Shown: positions 45,114 to 54,925 of the stretch, piece by piece
Position numbering within the stretch: the first letter of the stretch is position 1
Layout: every line of letters starts with the position of its first letter
Assembly (NCBI RefSeq): GCF_009856355.1
Contig: NZ_WMEW01000012.1
Span: 1 to 64,000 of the forward strand
DNA: 64,000 bases
Source: Halobacillus litoralis
GTDB taxonomy: Bacteria > Bacillota > Bacilli > Bacillales > Halobacillaceae
Direction: 5' to 3'
Notes under the pieces: generated by a model
The model's input: only the letters and a program-made list of their open reading frames with translations
What the model was told of the DNA's origin: nothing
Databases searched by the model: none
Position numbers and translations under genes: made by a program

Positions 45114-45560
45114 TTATTTTTCAGCGATATGGACACGGATCGTGCCTGTCACTTCAGGGTGAAGCTTCACAGGAACGTTTGAGTATCCAAGCGTACGGAT
45201 CGGATCATCCAGCTCGATTTTACGTTTGTCGATTTTGATGTTGTGATCCTTCTTCAACTGCTCTGCAATCTGCTTGCTCGTAATCGAACCGAACAGGCGG
45301 CCGTTGTCGCCGGATTTCGCATCAAGCTTCACTTCAAGGTCAGCCAGCTGATCCTTAAGCCGCTTCGCTTCTTCCACTTCTTCCTGAGCCTGCTGCTCAG
45401 CTTTGGCATCCTTGGCTTTCTGCGCCTGCATGTTGCCTTTGGTCGCCTCAACAGCCAGGTTGTTTTTCAGAAGGTAGTTACGGGCATAGCCGTCGTTCAC
45501 TTCTTTGATTTCGCCTTTTTTCCCTTTACCTTTTACATCCGTTTTGAATATTACTTTCAT
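45114..45560 (-). CDS. rplI: 50S ribosomal protein L9
   Basis: 148-aa L9 that binds 23S rRNA at the base of the L1 stalk. The N-terminal [20 protein letters not shown] and [13 protein letters not shown] are the L9 signature; a charged connecting helix (about 45-75) leads to the C-terminal domain. Its ATG overlaps the gdpP stop (ATGA), so translation is coupled. Confidence 0.98.
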   Translation of the reverse strand: MKVIFKTDVKGKGKKGEIKEVNDGYARNYLLKNNLAVEATKGNMQAQKAKDAKAEQQAQEEVEEAKRLKDQLADLEVKLDAKSGDNGRLFGSITSKQIAEQLKKDHNIKIDKRKIELDDPIRTLGYSNVPVKLHPEVTGTIRVHIAEK

Positions 45561-47530
45561 TCTGTGTCTCCCCCTTCAAAATATTCGTCAATAATATCCT
45601 GCAGCAAATCTCTGGCATCTTCAATCGTTGTGTCTTCCAGCTGTGTCGCCGCATTCGTCAAGTGACCCCCGCCGTTCATCTTCTCCATGATGACCTGGAC
45701 GTTGATATCCCCGAGAGAGCGGGCGCTGATGCCGATCCGGCCGTCACTGCGCTCAGATATGACAAACGACGCGACAATTCCGCTCATCGTAAGCAGTGTA
45801 TCCGCGGCCTGAGCGATGATGACAGGACCATACGATTCACCGTGGTCTCCTGTTGATATGGCAATCCCATCTCTATATACGGAAGCCTTCTCAATCAACT
45901 TGCTTCGTCTTACATACACATCCAGATCCTCTTTCATGAATTTCTGCACCTGGACGGTGTCCGCTCCTTTGGAACGCAGATAGGAAGCGGCATCAAAGGT
46001 CCTTGAACCTGTCCGGAGCGTAAAGCTCTTCGTGTCGACGATGATTCCGGCAAGCAGAGCCGTCGATTCAAGCATGGACAGCTTCAGCTTCTTCGGCTGG
46101 TATTCCAGAAGCTCGGTGACCAGCTCGGCCGTCGAGGATGCGTACGGCTCCATGTAGACGAGCGTCGGATCCTTGATGAACTCCTCAGCGCGGCGGTGGT
46201 GGTCGATGACGACGACATGCTCCGTCTTCGACAGCAGTTTTTCTTCCATAACCATCGACGGTTTGTGCGTATCGACAACGACGAGCAGCGTGTTGTTCGT
46301 CACCATTTCCAACGCATCTTCCGGTGGTATGAAATACTGCCATAAATCCTCGTCTTTTTCAATTTCCTCGACCATCCGCTGGACACCTGTATCGATATCA
46401 TCCGGATCAAGGACGATGGCCGCTTTTTTATCATTCGCCTGGGCAATTTTCAGGATCCCGATGGAGGCTCCGATCGAGTCCATATCCGGGGATTTATGCC
46501 CCATAATCAAGACCTTCTCACTTGCCTGGACGAGTTCTTTCATGGCGTGGGAGATGACCCGGGCCCGTACACGTGTCCGTTTCTCCATCGGATTGGTTTT
46601 ACCGCCATAGAAGCGGACCTTTCCGGAATCGTCCTTGATCGCCACCTGGTCGCCGCCGCGGCCGAGAGCAAGATCCAGACTCGACTGGGACAGCTCCCCG
46701 AGCTCAGGCAGGCTGATCGGGCCGACACCGATACCGAAACTCAGCGTCAGCGGGACGTTCTGATCCGTAATCAGTTCACGGACATCATCGAGAATTTCAA
46801 ACTTCGCTTTTTCCAGCGTATAAAGAATCTCCTGGTTCATTACAGCCATAAACCGTTCCTGTGATGTGCGCTTCAGGTAAATGCCGTAGTCCCCGGCCCA
46901 TTTATTCAGAATGGAAGTCACCTGGGAGTTGATATGGCTTTTCGCTGTATCATCCATTCCCTGCGTAATTTCTTCATAGTTATCAAGGAAAATGATCGCA
47001 AGCACCGTCTGTTCGTTTTCATAACGGTTATGAATCTCTGTCTGCTGTGTTCTGTCAAACAAGTAAAGCAGCCGTTCCTCGCGCTTGACGATCGTCTGGA
47101 ACTTATAGCCGTCAATCGTAATCCACACTTCATCCTGTTCTTCCTTCACGGCAGGAATGAGCTGGTCCGACAGCTTTTTCAGCGATTCGCCGACGACCGT
47201 ATCCTCCTTCGTGAACCGGTTCATATACGGATTGGCCCATTCGACGATGTAATTCTCACTGTATAGGATGATCCCGATCGGCATCTCCAACAGGGCTTCC
47301 TCGCCCACCTTTTTCACCCGGTAGGAAAGGGTCGATATATATTCTTCGGTTTCATTGATCATGTGCTGTTCAGTGCGGACACTGTAGAATATGGACGCCG
47401 CAAGGAACAGCGTCATCAATAATCCGAGCATCCACTGATAATACCAGATAAACCCGAGCAGAATCAGGGAAATCGCGTAGATGATCCATAAGTGTCCGCT
47501 CATTGTTGGTTTCTTAAAAAAATTCGGCAT
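45557..47530 (-). CDS. gdpP: Cyclic-di-AMP phosphodiesterase GdpP
   Basis: 657-aa membrane enzyme (YybT) that cleaves c-di-AMP to pApA. Two N-terminal membrane helices (about 10-50), a PAS-like domain, a degenerate GGDEF domain (about 170-300) and the DHH/DHHA1 domain follow in order. Catalytic DHH motifs are [19 protein letters not shown] and [11 protein letters not shown], and the DHHA1 motif is GGGHLTNAA. It affects wall stress, potassium handling and beta-lactam tolerance. The operon yybS-gdpP-rplI is canonical. Confidence 0.97.
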   Translation of the reverse strand: MPNFFKKPTMSGHLWIIYAISLILLGFIWYYQWMLGLLMTLFLAASIFYSVRTEQHMINETEEYISTLSYRVKKVGEEALLEMPIGIILYSENYIVEWANPYMNRFTKEDTVVGESLKKLSDQLIPAVKEEQDEVWITIDGYKFQTIVKREERLLYLFDRTQQTEIHNRYENEQTVLAIIFLDNYEEITQGMDDTAKSHINSQVTSILNKWAGDYGIYLKRTSQERFMAVMNQEILYTLEKAKFEILDDVRELITDQNVPLTLSFGIGVGPISLPELGELSQSSLDLALGRGGDQVAIKDDSGKVRFYGGKTNPMEKRTRVRARVISHAMKELVQASEKVLIMGHKSPDMDSIGASIGILKIAQANDKKAAIVLDPDDIDTGVQRMVEEIEKDEDLWQYFIPPEDALEMVTNNTLLVVVDTHKPSMVMEEKLLSKTEHVVVIDHHRRAEEFIKDPTLVYMEPYASSTAELVTELLEYQPKKLKLSMLESTALLAGIIVDTKSFTLRTGSRTFDAASYLRSKGADTVQVQKFMKEDLDVYVRRSKLIEKASVYRDGIAISTGDHGESYGPVIIAQAADTLLTMSGIVASFVISERSDGRIGISARSLGDINVQVIMEKMNGGGHLTNAATQLEDTTIEDARDLLQDIIDEYFEGGDTE

Positions 47531-47559
47531 TGCATTCAGCTCCTACCATCTTCTCCGAG

Positions 47560-48513
47560 CTAGTTTTTTTTCTTCTCACTGACATAGCTGCGCAGTGGAA
47601 ATCCTAAATCAATTATACCTAAAATTCGAACAAGATACATGATCAATCCCGGAGAAAGTAATGAAAAAACGATGACCAGGACAGGTACAGCCTTCGGCCA
47701 CTTCTTCTGTGATGCGTAATAGAAGACGAATGAAAAACCCTGGATGGCAATCAGTGTGCCCGCCACAATGAAGACGTTGATCGCTCCGAAATAAACCCAG
47801 CCTTCCCGGTCCGTCACCACATAGTTCAAAATCATCGCAAAGAAGTAATACCACAGAATGGCTGTCGGCAATCGGAAGTTTTTGAATGAAGCAAAGGCAT
47901 AGGATTTATTTTCAATCCGGTTCATAAGCTTGAACGTCAGCCACAAACTGATCAAGGCTGTCATCACACTTGTCATAACGAGGATACTCGGAATGATATC
48001 CGGAATGAACGTGACCGCTTCACGGAACGTATCAACAGCTTCCTCTGAGTTCTCCACCTGTCCAAATGCGCCCATCGTAGATTCCACGGTGTCTAAACTA
48101 TCATTCATTCCTGCGGTCAGTTCATCGACAAGGTTGATGCCGAGAAGCAGCTGGACAAGGCCCATACCGAGCATAAGGCCTCCTGTATACCCTACAGTTC
48201 CAAGAGCAAGAGATTCATAGGCCGACCGGCCGGCATACAGGACACCCCCGGATACCACGCCGCCGATTCCTGCGGTCAGTGTAAAAGGAACCGACAGGAC
48301 CGGAACGATCAGCACACTGAAGATCATGGTTAAACAAAACAGAAGCAGACCGGGCTTCCAGCCATGCCGGCTGCTGTAATAAATGTATGGCACCGGCAGG
48401 ATGAACAGGAGTAACGATCCGATTCCTCCCGGCAGGAAAATAATTACCAATAACAATAGCAGATATATCCCTGCCATTAAAGCCCCTTCGGTTATTCTTT
48501 TTGAGTTATTCAT
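47560..48513 (-). CDS. yybS: DUF2232 membrane protein YybS
   Basis: 317-aa integral membrane protein with about eight helices, first gene of the yybS-gdpP-rplI operon. The start MNNSKRITEGALMAGIYLLL fits the DUF2232 family; GAGGTG precedes it and the upstream extension has no ribosome site. Its function is unknown; constant linkage to gdpP suggests membrane or c-di-AMP-related roles. Confidence 0.92.
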   Translation of the reverse strand: MNNSKRITEGALMAGIYLLLLLVIIFLPGGIGSLLLFILPVPYIYYSSRHGWKPGLLLFCLTMIFSVLIVPVLSVPFTLTAGIGGVVSGGVLYAGRSAYESLALGTVGYTGGLMLGMGLVQLLLGINLVDELTAGMNDSLDTVESTMGAFGQVENSEEAVDTFREAVTFIPDIIPSILVMTSVMTALISLWLTFKLMNRIENKSYAFASFKNFRLPTAILWYYFFAMILNYVVTDREGWVYFGAINVFIVAGTLIAIQGFSFVFYYASQKKWPKAVPVLVIVFSLLSPGLIMYLVRILGIIDLGFPLRSYVSEKKKN

Positions 48514-48596
48514 ATTCAGGTAGCACCTCGACTTTTTTCGCGCTGTCTTAACCACCCTATTTTAACATATGTACGGTTTGTACGGGTTGTTGTTTA

Positions 48597-48631
48597 CTCA
48601 CGCCTGTTCTGTCTTGGTGAACAGGTGTGAG
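48597..48631 (+). promoter_or_regulatory. Inverted repeat over the -35 of hisJ (candidate operator)
   Basis: CTCACGCCTGTTC and GAACAGGTGTGAG are 13-bp arms with one mismatch, around a 9-nt centre. They overlap the -35 of the hisJ promoter: TTGGTG (48614-48619), 17 bp, TATGAT (48637-48642). A repressor site is more likely than a terminator, as there is no T run. Confidence 0.65.
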
Positions 48632-48671
48632 TCTGGTATGATGAATGAAATTCCAACTGAGGAGGATGTTC

Positions 48672-49487
48672 ATGCTGACCGATTATCACGTGCATATGGC
48701 TGAAACCGGAGATTTAGACGTCGACTACCTGAGAACCTACATACAAAAAGCAAAAAATGAAGGCATTCAGGAATTAGGTATTTCTGAACACGCGTACTTT
48801 TTTCAGGAGACGAAGGACATTCTCTCCAATCCGTGGGTGAATAACCGCCGGACACTGGATTTCGACATCTACCAGCAGATGTTTGATGAGGCAGAAAAGC
48901 AGGGACTTCCCATTAAAATGGGCATTGAGATGGATTACATGCCAGGTAAGGAAAAAGAAATGGAAGCTTTCATCGACACCCATCCTTTCGATTATGTGAT
49001 CGGCTCTGTGCACTGGATTGACGACTGGGGCATCGATCTGGCCATTTACCGCGAGGAGTATGAAAAAAGAGACTTGAAAGAAGTCTATGAGCAGTACTTT
49101 GACAGAGTCGTGACACTGGCGGAGTCCGGACTGTTCGACTTCGTCGGTCATATCGATGTCATCAAAGTATTCGGCTACCGTCCCGACGACCGTGATTTTC
49201 TTATCCAGCAGTACAAGCGGGCAGCAGAAGCACTGGCTTCTACAAATACGCTGATTGAAATCAGTACCGCAGGGCTCAGAAAGCCGGTCGGAGAGCTGTA
49301 CCCAGATCCTGATCTACTGAGGATCTGTAAGGAAGCCGGGGTTGGAATCGTTCTCTGCTCCGATGCGCATAAGCCGGACCATATCGGTTACCGCTATGAT
49401 GCAGCCATCGACCTGGCCAAGTCGGCGGGCTATACCCATGTCCATACGTTTACGAACCGGAAGGCTGAACGTCATCCGATCGGGTAA
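48672..49487 (+). CDS. hisJ: Histidinol-phosphatase (PHP family)
   Basis: 271-aa PHP-domain phosphatase, expected to dephosphorylate histidinol phosphate in histidine synthesis. The metal-binding motif DYHVHM (residues 4-9), HAYF, GSVHWIDDW, DFVGHIDVIK and CSDAHKPDHIG are all present, in the order of B. subtilis HisJ, and the length is similar. ATG 48672 follows GGAGG by six bases. It stands alone, away from a his operon, as in Bacillus. Confidence 0.9.
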   Translation: MLTDYHVHMAETGDLDVDYLRTYIQKAKNEGIQELGISEHAYFFQETKDILSNPWVNNRRTLDFDIYQQMFDEAEKQGLPIKMGIEMDYMPGKEKEMEAFIDTHPFDYVIGSVHWIDDWGIDLAIYREEYEKRDLKEVYEQYFDRVVTLAESGLFDFVGHIDVIKVFGYRPDDRDFLIQQYKRAAEALASTNTLIEISTAGLRKPVGELYPDPDLLRICKEAGVGIVLCSDAHKPDHIGYRYDAAIDLAKSAGYTHVHTFTNRKAERHPIG

Positions 49488-49538
49488 ACGAGAAAACATA
49501 CGTCTCCTCGCGTAAACTGGCCCATATGAGGAGTTTAT

Positions 49539-49673
49539 GGCCACGCTCCGCTTATCGGTGGATGCTTGCCGCGGGCACGGCCTCAGCTAACTTGGTCAGG
49601 AAAACCACCTGCCCAAGTGGATCTTCGGCTCGCGCTGTTCCCGCAGGCGTCACCACCGAACGCTTCTCGTGCC
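49539..49673 (-). repeat. Dispersed hairpin repeat, copy 3 (inverted orientation)
   Basis: 135-bp copy in reverse orientation: CGCTTATCGGTGGATGC at the left, CACCACCGAACGCTTCTCG at the right. The central stem is AACTTGGTCAG / CTGCCCAAGT, with one mismatch in the stem compared with the other copies. It lies between the convergent ends of hisJ and the AbgT gene. Confidence 0.85.
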
Positions 49674-49797
49674 AATCGCAGGGCACATACGAAAGAAATT
49701 GGATAGGCTGAAGGAAAAAAGGGAAAATCGCCCGCAGCTTATCAGATTTTTCGATCCTGGAGGAACTAGAACAGCACCAGATTTTCCTACAAGTTGA

Positions 49798-49834
49798 AAG
49801 GCCGGGCCCCTTCTAGAGGGCCCGGCCTTTTTTG
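49798..49834 (+). terminator. Terminator between hisJ and the AbgT gene
   Basis: Perfect 12-bp arms AAGGCCGGGCCC / GGGCCCGGCCTT around CTTCTAGA, then TTTTTTG on the plus strand. Its position right at the AbgT stop codon suggests it serves both convergent genes. Confidence 0.9.
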
Positions 49835-49853
49835 TTACCCATGTTGAGATTTA

Positions 49854-51371
49854 TTAATAGCTGATTGGAGCTCCCGGTCCGACTGGAATTCCAAGAATGA
49901 CCCAGACGAGTAAGAGCAGCAGCCATGCAAGTAGAAAAGCGACAGAATACGGGATCATCATCGAGATGAGGGTTCCGATTCCAAGCTTCTTGTCATAACG
50001 CTGTGCAAATGCAATGACCACCGGGAAGTACAAGAGCAGCGGTGTGATCATGTTGGTCACGGAGTCCGCGATCCTGTAAAGCAGTGTCGTGAATTCCGGG
50101 GAGTATCCGAGATTCATCATAATCGGTACGAACACCGGTGCAAGAATCGTCCACTTGGCCGAAGAACTTCCGATAAAGAAGTTGACGACCATCGTCAGGC
50201 CGAGGAACGTAAGGATCAGCCCAACACCGTCAAACCCTGTGGAATCAAGGAAATCAGCCCCTTTAAAGGCGATAACCGTTCCAAGGTTGGTCTCACGGAA
50301 GTAAGCGATGAACTGACCGGCTGTAAAGGCGAGAGCGATATAACCGCTCATCGTGGCCATCGTTTTTCCTAACAGCTTCGTCAAATCTTTGTCATTGGTA
50401 ATTTCCTTGACCACAATCCCGTAGATCAGTCCTGGTACGAGAAACAGGATGAAAATAACAAAGACAAGGGCATTAAAGAAGGGAGATTCAATGTATGCCC
50501 CATCTCCGCGGAGCGGTCCTAAGGAAAGATAGGCCATAAAGGCGAATGTAATGAGAAAACCGATACCGGCCCGGCGCATCCCTTTTTTCTCAAGAGCCGT
50601 CAGTTCATCAATATCACCGGATTCGTCACCTTTATAAGTGCCAAGACGCGGTTCTACAATTTTATCTGTAACAAACGTACCCACAATCGTAATCAACGCG
50701 ACTGAAACAGCAGCGAAGAAGTAGTTCATGGTTACAGTAATCGTATTTGCATAGGCTGGATCGATCGTGCTGGCCGCATCGGCGGTCAACTCCAGCAGAA
50801 TGGCGTCGGTGGATGTCAGCGCCAAATTGGCTCCGAACCCGCCGGACACACCAGCGAAGGCCGCAGCGAGACCGGCGAGCGGGTGGCGGCCGAGTCCTAG
50901 AAACAGAACCGCACCAAGCGGTGGAAGAACGACATATCCGGCGTTAACCGCCACACTGGACATGACACCGGCAAAGACGAGTGCGGCAGTCAGCAGGCGG
51001 CGGGGAAAGGAAAAGACGATGCCTTTCAGAGAGGCATTGATCAATCCTGTCTGTTCTGCAAGTCCGATACCGAGCATCGTAACAAGAACGGCACCGAGAG
51101 GCGGAAAGCCGATGAAGTTTTCCACGGCACTGTTGAAGATATACTCCAGTCCACTGAGACTAAGCAGGTTTTTGACTTCGACAACTTCTCCTGAAGTCGG
51201 GTTGGTCACAGATACACCGGAAAAAATCCCGGAAATCACTACGACGAGCGCGGCCAGAATGGCAAACAGCAGCAATGGGGAAGGCAGTTTATTCCCCAGC
51301 CACTCAATCCCGTCCAATATACGGAAGAGAAGCTTTTTCGGGGCAGAAGCTTCTTTTTGTTGGGCGTTCAT
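49854..51371 (-). CDS. AbgT-family transporter
   Basis: 505-aa membrane protein of the AbgT family, with about 13 helices. LDGIEWLGNKLPSPLLLF, GIGLAEQTGLI, SSVAVNAGYVVLPPLGA and SSSAKWTILAPVFVP are family signatures. Members import p-aminobenzoyl-glutamate or export sulfonamides; which applies is unknown. The start follows AAAGGAGGACCATC. It is monocistronic, with a promoter at 51424-51452. Confidence 0.92.
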   Translation of the reverse strand: MNAQQKEASAPKKLLFRILDGIEWLGNKLPSPLLLFAILAALVVVISGIFSGVSVTNPTSGEVVEVKNLLSLSGLEYIFNSAVENFIGFPPLGAVLVTMLGIGLAEQTGLINASLKGIVFSFPRRLLTAALVFAGVMSSVAVNAGYVVLPPLGAVLFLGLGRHPLAGLAAAFAGVSGGFGANLALTSTDAILLELTADAASTIDPAYANTITVTMNYFFAAVSVALITIVGTFVTDKIVEPRLGTYKGDESGDIDELTALEKKGMRRAGIGFLITFAFMAYLSLGPLRGDGAYIESPFFNALVFVIFILFLVPGLIYGIVVKEITNDKDLTKLLGKTMATMSGYIALAFTAGQFIAYFRETNLGTVIAFKGADFLDSTGFDGVGLILTFLGLTMVVNFFIGSSSAKWTILAPVFVPIMMNLGYSPEFTTLLYRIADSVTNMITPLLLYFPVVIAFAQRYDKKLGIGTLISMMIPYSVAFLLAWLLLLLVWVILGIPVGPGAPISY

Positions 51372-51423
51372 GATGGTCCTCCTTTAAAAATCTATTTAAT
51401 ACTTACAAATAAGGTCGGCATTA

Positions 51424-51452
51424 AATTTAACAAGGGATTGTCTCAAAGTCAA
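51424..51452 (-). promoter_or_regulatory. SigA promoter of the AbgT transporter gene
   Basis: Minus-strand TTGACT (51447-51452) and TAAATT (51424-51429) with a 17-bp spacer. Confidence 0.65.
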
Positions 51453-51530
51453 AGCTTATGATTCACTTTTACAAAAACCACATAAAATCAACCCACAGGC
51501 AGATCATTAGACGGCAAGATCGTACCCCTA

Positions 51531-51623
51531 TACGGAGCGGACACGTTCCGCTTATCGGTGGATGCCTGCCGCGGGCACAGCTTCAGCTGGACCCGCAGAC
51601 GTCAAAACCGAACGCTCCCCGTA
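51531..51623 (-). repeat. Dispersed hairpin repeat, copy 4 (internal deletion)
   Basis: About 93 bp, inverted orientation. The right arm (CGCTTATCGGTGGATGCCTG) and left arm (CCGAACGCTCC) are kept, but about 45 bp with the central hairpin stem are missing. TACGGAGCG / CGCTCCCCGTA still pairs at its ends. Confidence 0.7.
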
Positions 51624-51639
51624 ACCTCACCAAAAAAAG

Positions 51640-51833
51640 AGAGCGATTTTCCGTTAAACAGAAGATCGCCCTTTATTATTAGACAGAATATAATCGATAA
51701 TGAACTTTTTTTCAATTACGTATGGGGCACAGACCGTTCCGGAAGAACGAGTGTGCCGAGATCGCCGAGCGCAGGCTTTGCGAGGGAGCTCGTCCGCGGA
51801 AAGGGAAGGGACTTACGCTCCCGGCGGTAAGAA
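51640..51833 (+). other. Structured gene-free stretch upstream of the serA terminator
   Basis: No plausible gene. Several stable hairpins follow one another: GGCACA (51726) / TGTGCC (51752) with an inner CGTTC / GAACG, then CTTTGCG...CGCGGAAAG (about 51775-51805), and CTTAC / GTAAG (about 51812-51831). A plus-strand terminator follows at 51877. It may be a small RNA or decayed repeats; I do not recognise a known RNA family. Confidence 0.35.
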
Positions 51834-51875
51834 AGAAAAAAAGCTTGTAAAGAAACAGAGGTTTCTCTACAAGCT
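51834..51875 (-). terminator. Terminator of serA
   Basis: Minus-strand AGCTTGTAGAGAAAC / GTTTCTTTACAAGCT stem with a 4-nt loop and a run of seven T. Confidence 0.9.
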
Positions 51876-51876
51876 G

Positions 51877-51903
51877 AGACCGGCCTGCTCAGGCCGGTCT
51901 TTT
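51877..51903 (+). terminator. Plus-strand terminator facing serA
   Basis: AGACCGGCCTG / CAGGCCGGTCT stem then TTTTGG on the plus strand. No gene on the plus strand ends here, so it may end an unrecognised transcript from 51640-51833 or simply block antisense transcription. Confidence 0.7.
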
Positions 51904-51905
51904 GG

Positions 51906-53492
51906 TTATTTGAGGGTTAAATAATCCACTTGGCGGATGTCGGCAATCTCAGACAGCTGATCAGCCGCCTGCTTATCGATCGCTTTGTCGACGGTTAAGA
52001 CCATGACTGCTTCTCCACCTTCGTTTGCACGTCCCACCTGCATCGTTGCAATGTTGACGTCCTGCTCGGCAAGCAGACTTCCGACACGCCCGATAGCACC
52101 GGGCTGGTCGGTATGGTGAATGACAATCAAGTGGCCTTGGGGAACGATATCAATGGAATATTGATCCAGCTGGACGATTCTTGCACCAAGACCATTCAAA
52201 CGGGTACCTGCTGCACTATGCTTTTCCTTGTCGGTTTCAATTTCCACCGTAATCAGGTTCGTGAACCCTTTCGTTTTCGTAGACTTCTGCTCATTAATGG
52301 TAATGCCTTTATCCGCAGCGGTCTTATAAGCATTGACATCATTGACGCGGCTGCCAATGTAACGGCCGAGGATGCCTTTTACCGCAATTCTCGTCAGCGG
52401 GGTCGTATCAATATCGAGCAGTTCCCCGCTGTAGTAGACATTGATCTTTTCAAACGTGCCCTCTGCGATACGGGAGACAAAAGATCCAAGACGTTCCGAA
52501 AGCGTAAAGTACGGAGACAGCTTCTCCATCATTTCGGAAGAGACGGAAGGCAGATTAACCGGGTTTCTTACGGTTCCGCCGCGCAGCAGCTCGAGCACAT
52601 CCGCACTGACATCTGTTGCCACGTTTTCCTGTGCTTCCACTGTACTCGCGCCGAGGTGAGGAGTGGCAATCACTTCCGGCAGGGATAACAGCGGGTGCTC
52701 AGTGGCCGGCTCTTCTTCGAATACATCGAGAGCCGCTCCAGCGATTTTTCCGGATTTAACGGCCTCATACAAGGCATTTTCCTCGACGATTCCGCCGCGG
52801 GCACAGTTCAAAATACGGGCGCCGTCTTTCATTAAGGCAATCGCGTCCTCATTGATCAAATGCTTCGTTTTCTCAATCAGCGGCGTATGTACAGTCAGGA
52901 AATCCGCCTGCTGCAGCACTTCCTCCAATGTACCGTGAGTGACGCCTGCTTTCTGCGCTTTTTCTTCATTAAGGAAAGGATCAAAAGCTACCACTTTCAT
53001 GCGGTGCCCTTTGGCACGCTGGGCAACCTCGCGTCCAATCCGGCCGAAGCCGACAATCCCGAGTACTTTATCCTTCAGCTCGACACCGACGAATTTCTTC
53101 CGTTCCCAGCGCTGCTGCTGAAGCTGGTGGTATGCCTGCGGAATATTACGGGCCAGGGACATGAGCATTGCCATCGTATGCTCCGCAGTCGAGATCGTAT
53201 TGCCGTCCGGGGCGTTTACGACAATGACACCATGGTCTGTCGCTGCATCAAGATCGATGTTATCGACACCGACGCCTGCGCGGCCGATGATTTTCAGGTG
53301 AGGAGCGTGTTCGATCACTTCACGCGTCACCTGTGTCTGACTGCGGACGATCAAAGCTTCTGCCGAACCGATGGCTTCCAGCAGTTCCTCATGGGACATG
53401 GACGTTTCCTTGATGATTTCTATATCATCCGCTTCGCGGAGCGGTTTAATGCCTTCCTCGCTCAATGGATCACTAATTAACACTCGATGCAT
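51906..53492 (-). CDS. serA: D-3-phosphoglycerate dehydrogenase
   Basis: 528-aa enzyme that oxidises 3-phosphoglycerate in the first step of serine synthesis. A catalytic and NAD domain ([18 protein letters not shown] near 148-165; Arg, Glu and His of the active site in LNCARGG, DVFEEEP and ATPHLGAS), an allosteric substrate-binding domain (about 320-445), and a C-terminal ACT domain (about 455-525) for serine feedback are all present. GGAGG precedes the ATG. It lies three bases after the aminotransferase stop, so the two form one operon. Confidence 0.97.
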   Translation of the reverse strand: MHRVLISDPLSEEGIKPLREADDIEIIKETSMSHEELLEAIGSAEALIVRSQTQVTREVIEHAPHLKIIGRAGVGVDNIDLDAATDHGVIVVNAPDGNTISTAEHTMAMLMSLARNIPQAYHQLQQQRWERKKFVGVELKDKVLGIVGFGRIGREVAQRAKGHRMKVVAFDPFLNEEKAQKAGVTHGTLEEVLQQADFLTVHTPLIEKTKHLINEDAIALMKDGARILNCARGGIVEENALYEAVKSGKIAGAALDVFEEEPATEHPLLSLPEVIATPHLGASTVEAQENVATDVSADVLELLRGGTVRNPVNLPSVSSEMMEKLSPYFTLSERLGSFVSRIAEGTFEKINVYYSGELLDIDTTPLTRIAVKGILGRYIGSRVNDVNAYKTAADKGITINEQKSTKTKGFTNLITVEIETDKEKHSAAGTRLNGLGARIVQLDQYSIDIVPQGHLIVIHHTDQPGAIGRVGSLLAEQDVNIATMQVGRANEGGEAVMVLTVDKAIDKQAADQLSEIADIRQVDYLTLK

Positions 53493-53495
53493 GGA

Positions 53496-54656
53496 CTAAT
53501 CCTCCCTTGTAAAATCGAGGTACGCGGCCTGAGCAGCTGCTGTACCCGCACCCGGTTCAAATGTGTGACCGAGGCGCTTCAGAATGATTTCGATAATCCC
53601 GATATACTGCAGAACATTGGCCGGACGGGAATACCCCATATGGCCGACACGGAAAATTTCACCCTTCAGCTCTTTCTGTCCACCGGCAAGCTGCAAGCCG
53701 AATTCTTCTCTCGCCAGTTTCCTCAACTGCTCGGCTTCGAACGTTTCCGGCCGGACGGAGGTCACCGTCGTAGATGCCTCCTCGTCCGATACAAGCAGGG
53801 GAACCTGAAGGGCCTGAAAGGCTTCCCGCGTCATCTGCTTCATTAATTCATGGCGTTCATAAACCTTTTCCAACGTTTCTTCCTCTAAGAGGCGCAGCGC
53901 TTCCTGAAGACCGAACAAGAGGGACAGAGCCGGGGTGTACGGGGTCTGCCCGGCCATCAACTGCTTGCGGTAGACGCGCAGATCCAAGTAAAAGCGCGGT
54001 CTGGGATTCTCATCAATCACCTTCCAGGCAGAATCAGAGACGGCGACAAAAGCAAGACCCGCCGGGAGCATCATCGCCTTCTGGGAACCGGAGACTAAGA
54101 TATCGATTCCAGAGGCGTCCATATTCAAACCAGCGCCGCCGATCGACGAGACACCATCGACAATGACAAGAGCTTCACTGACTTCCTTCACTTTTTCAGC
54201 GACGGCTTCAACCGGGTGCATCACTCCTGTTGACGTTTCACAATGCGTCACGAATACGGCCTTGATATCCGGGTTCTCCTGAAGGGCCTGTGTCACATGA
54301 TCGACCTTTACTGCCTCTCCCCATGTGACATCCAGACGGTGGACATTCAATTCATAGGTTTGACAAATCTGAGCAAAACGATCACCAAAAGCACCGGCAA
54401 CGACGACAAGCACTTCATCTCCCGGCTGGGTGGCGTTGACGACAGCGGATTCGAGCGCTGACGTTCCGCTTCCGGTAATCACAAGAACGTCTCCGGATGT
54501 ACCGAAGACCGGCTTCAATCTCGGGGCGATGTCCTGCATCAATTCCTTGCATTTCTCTCCTCTGTGTCCAATCATCGGCTGGCTCATACTGCGGTCCACA
54601 CTCGGCGGGATCGGCGTCGGTCCCGGAGTATGAAGCAAATCCCATTCACGCTTCAT
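53496..54656 (-). CDS. Class V aminotransferase (serine-pathway partner of SerA)
   Basis: 386-aa PLP-dependent aminotransferase of class V, of the alanine-glyoxylate/serine-pyruvate type. The Schiff-base lysine is in VSGSQKAMMLP; GSGTSALESAV binds the phosphate. It shares an operon with serA, so the likely job is conversion of 3-phosphohydroxypyruvate to phosphoserine, replacing SerC. Such pairs occur in Bacillaceae and archaea. Alternatives are serine-glyoxylate or purine-catabolism (PucG-type) transamination. It is first in the operon, with a promoter at 54742-54769. Confidence 0.88.
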   Translation of the reverse strand: MKREWDLLHTPGPTPIPPSVDRSMSQPMIGHRGEKCKELMQDIAPRLKPVFGTSGDVLVITGSGTSALESAVVNATQPGDEVLVVVAGAFGDRFAQICQTYELNVHRLDVTWGEAVKVDHVTQALQENPDIKAVFVTHCETSTGVMHPVEAVAEKVKEVSEALVIVDGVSSIGGAGLNMDASGIDILVSGSQKAMMLPAGLAFVAVSDSAWKVIDENPRPRFYLDLRVYRKQLMAGQTPYTPALSLLFGLQEALRLLEEETLEKVYERHELMKQMTREAFQALQVPLLVSDEEASTTVTSVRPETFEAEQLRKLAREEFGLQLAGGQKELKGEIFRVGHMGYSRPANVLQYIGIIEIILKRLGHTFEPGAGTAAAQAAYLDFTRED

Positions 54657-54741
54657 TCGACTTGTACCTCCTATTTATTTCATGCTCTCTTTTCATCTTA
54701 TAGACGCGTTAAAACGTTAGAAAAGAATTGGATATTCTATA

Positions 54742-54769
54742 ATCCTATCAGAAGAAAACCCGATGTCAA
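54742..54769 (-). promoter_or_regulatory. Promoter of the aminotransferase-serA operon
   Basis: Minus-strand TTGACA (54764-54769), 16-bp spacer, TAGGAT (54742-54747). A perfect -35 with a weaker -10. No T-box or riboswitch was recognised in the leader of about 80 nt. Confidence 0.65.
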
Positions 54770-54848
54770 TGTAATGGGAATATTCTGTTTAAAGCGGTAT
54801 AAGGCGCTGTTTTCCCATGTATACCAAAGGATTAGACAAAAATAGACT

Positions 54849-54877
54849 TTGCTTTTTTTCTTTTTTATTTGTATAAT
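54849..54877 (+). promoter_or_regulatory. SigA promoter of the OppA-type lipoprotein gene
   Basis: TTGCTT (54849-54854) and TATAAT (54872-54877) with a 17-bp T-rich spacer, about 50 bp before the TTG start. Confidence 0.8.
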
Positions 54878-54925
54878 TCAAAAAGTAATTATTTTTAGAA
54901 AATTTAAACTATAGGGGGAGTCACT

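Larger units (their letters stand above)
49488..49853. other. Gene-free region between hisJ and the AbgT gene
   Basis: It holds repeat copy 3 (49539-49673) and the strong terminator (49798-49834). The 120 bp between them have no recognised feature. Confidence 0.6.

Noticed and set aside
51558-51924. Two overlapping plus-strand frames of 74-90 aa
   Set aside because: Basic, low-complexity translations of the repeat and hairpin region with no ribosome site.
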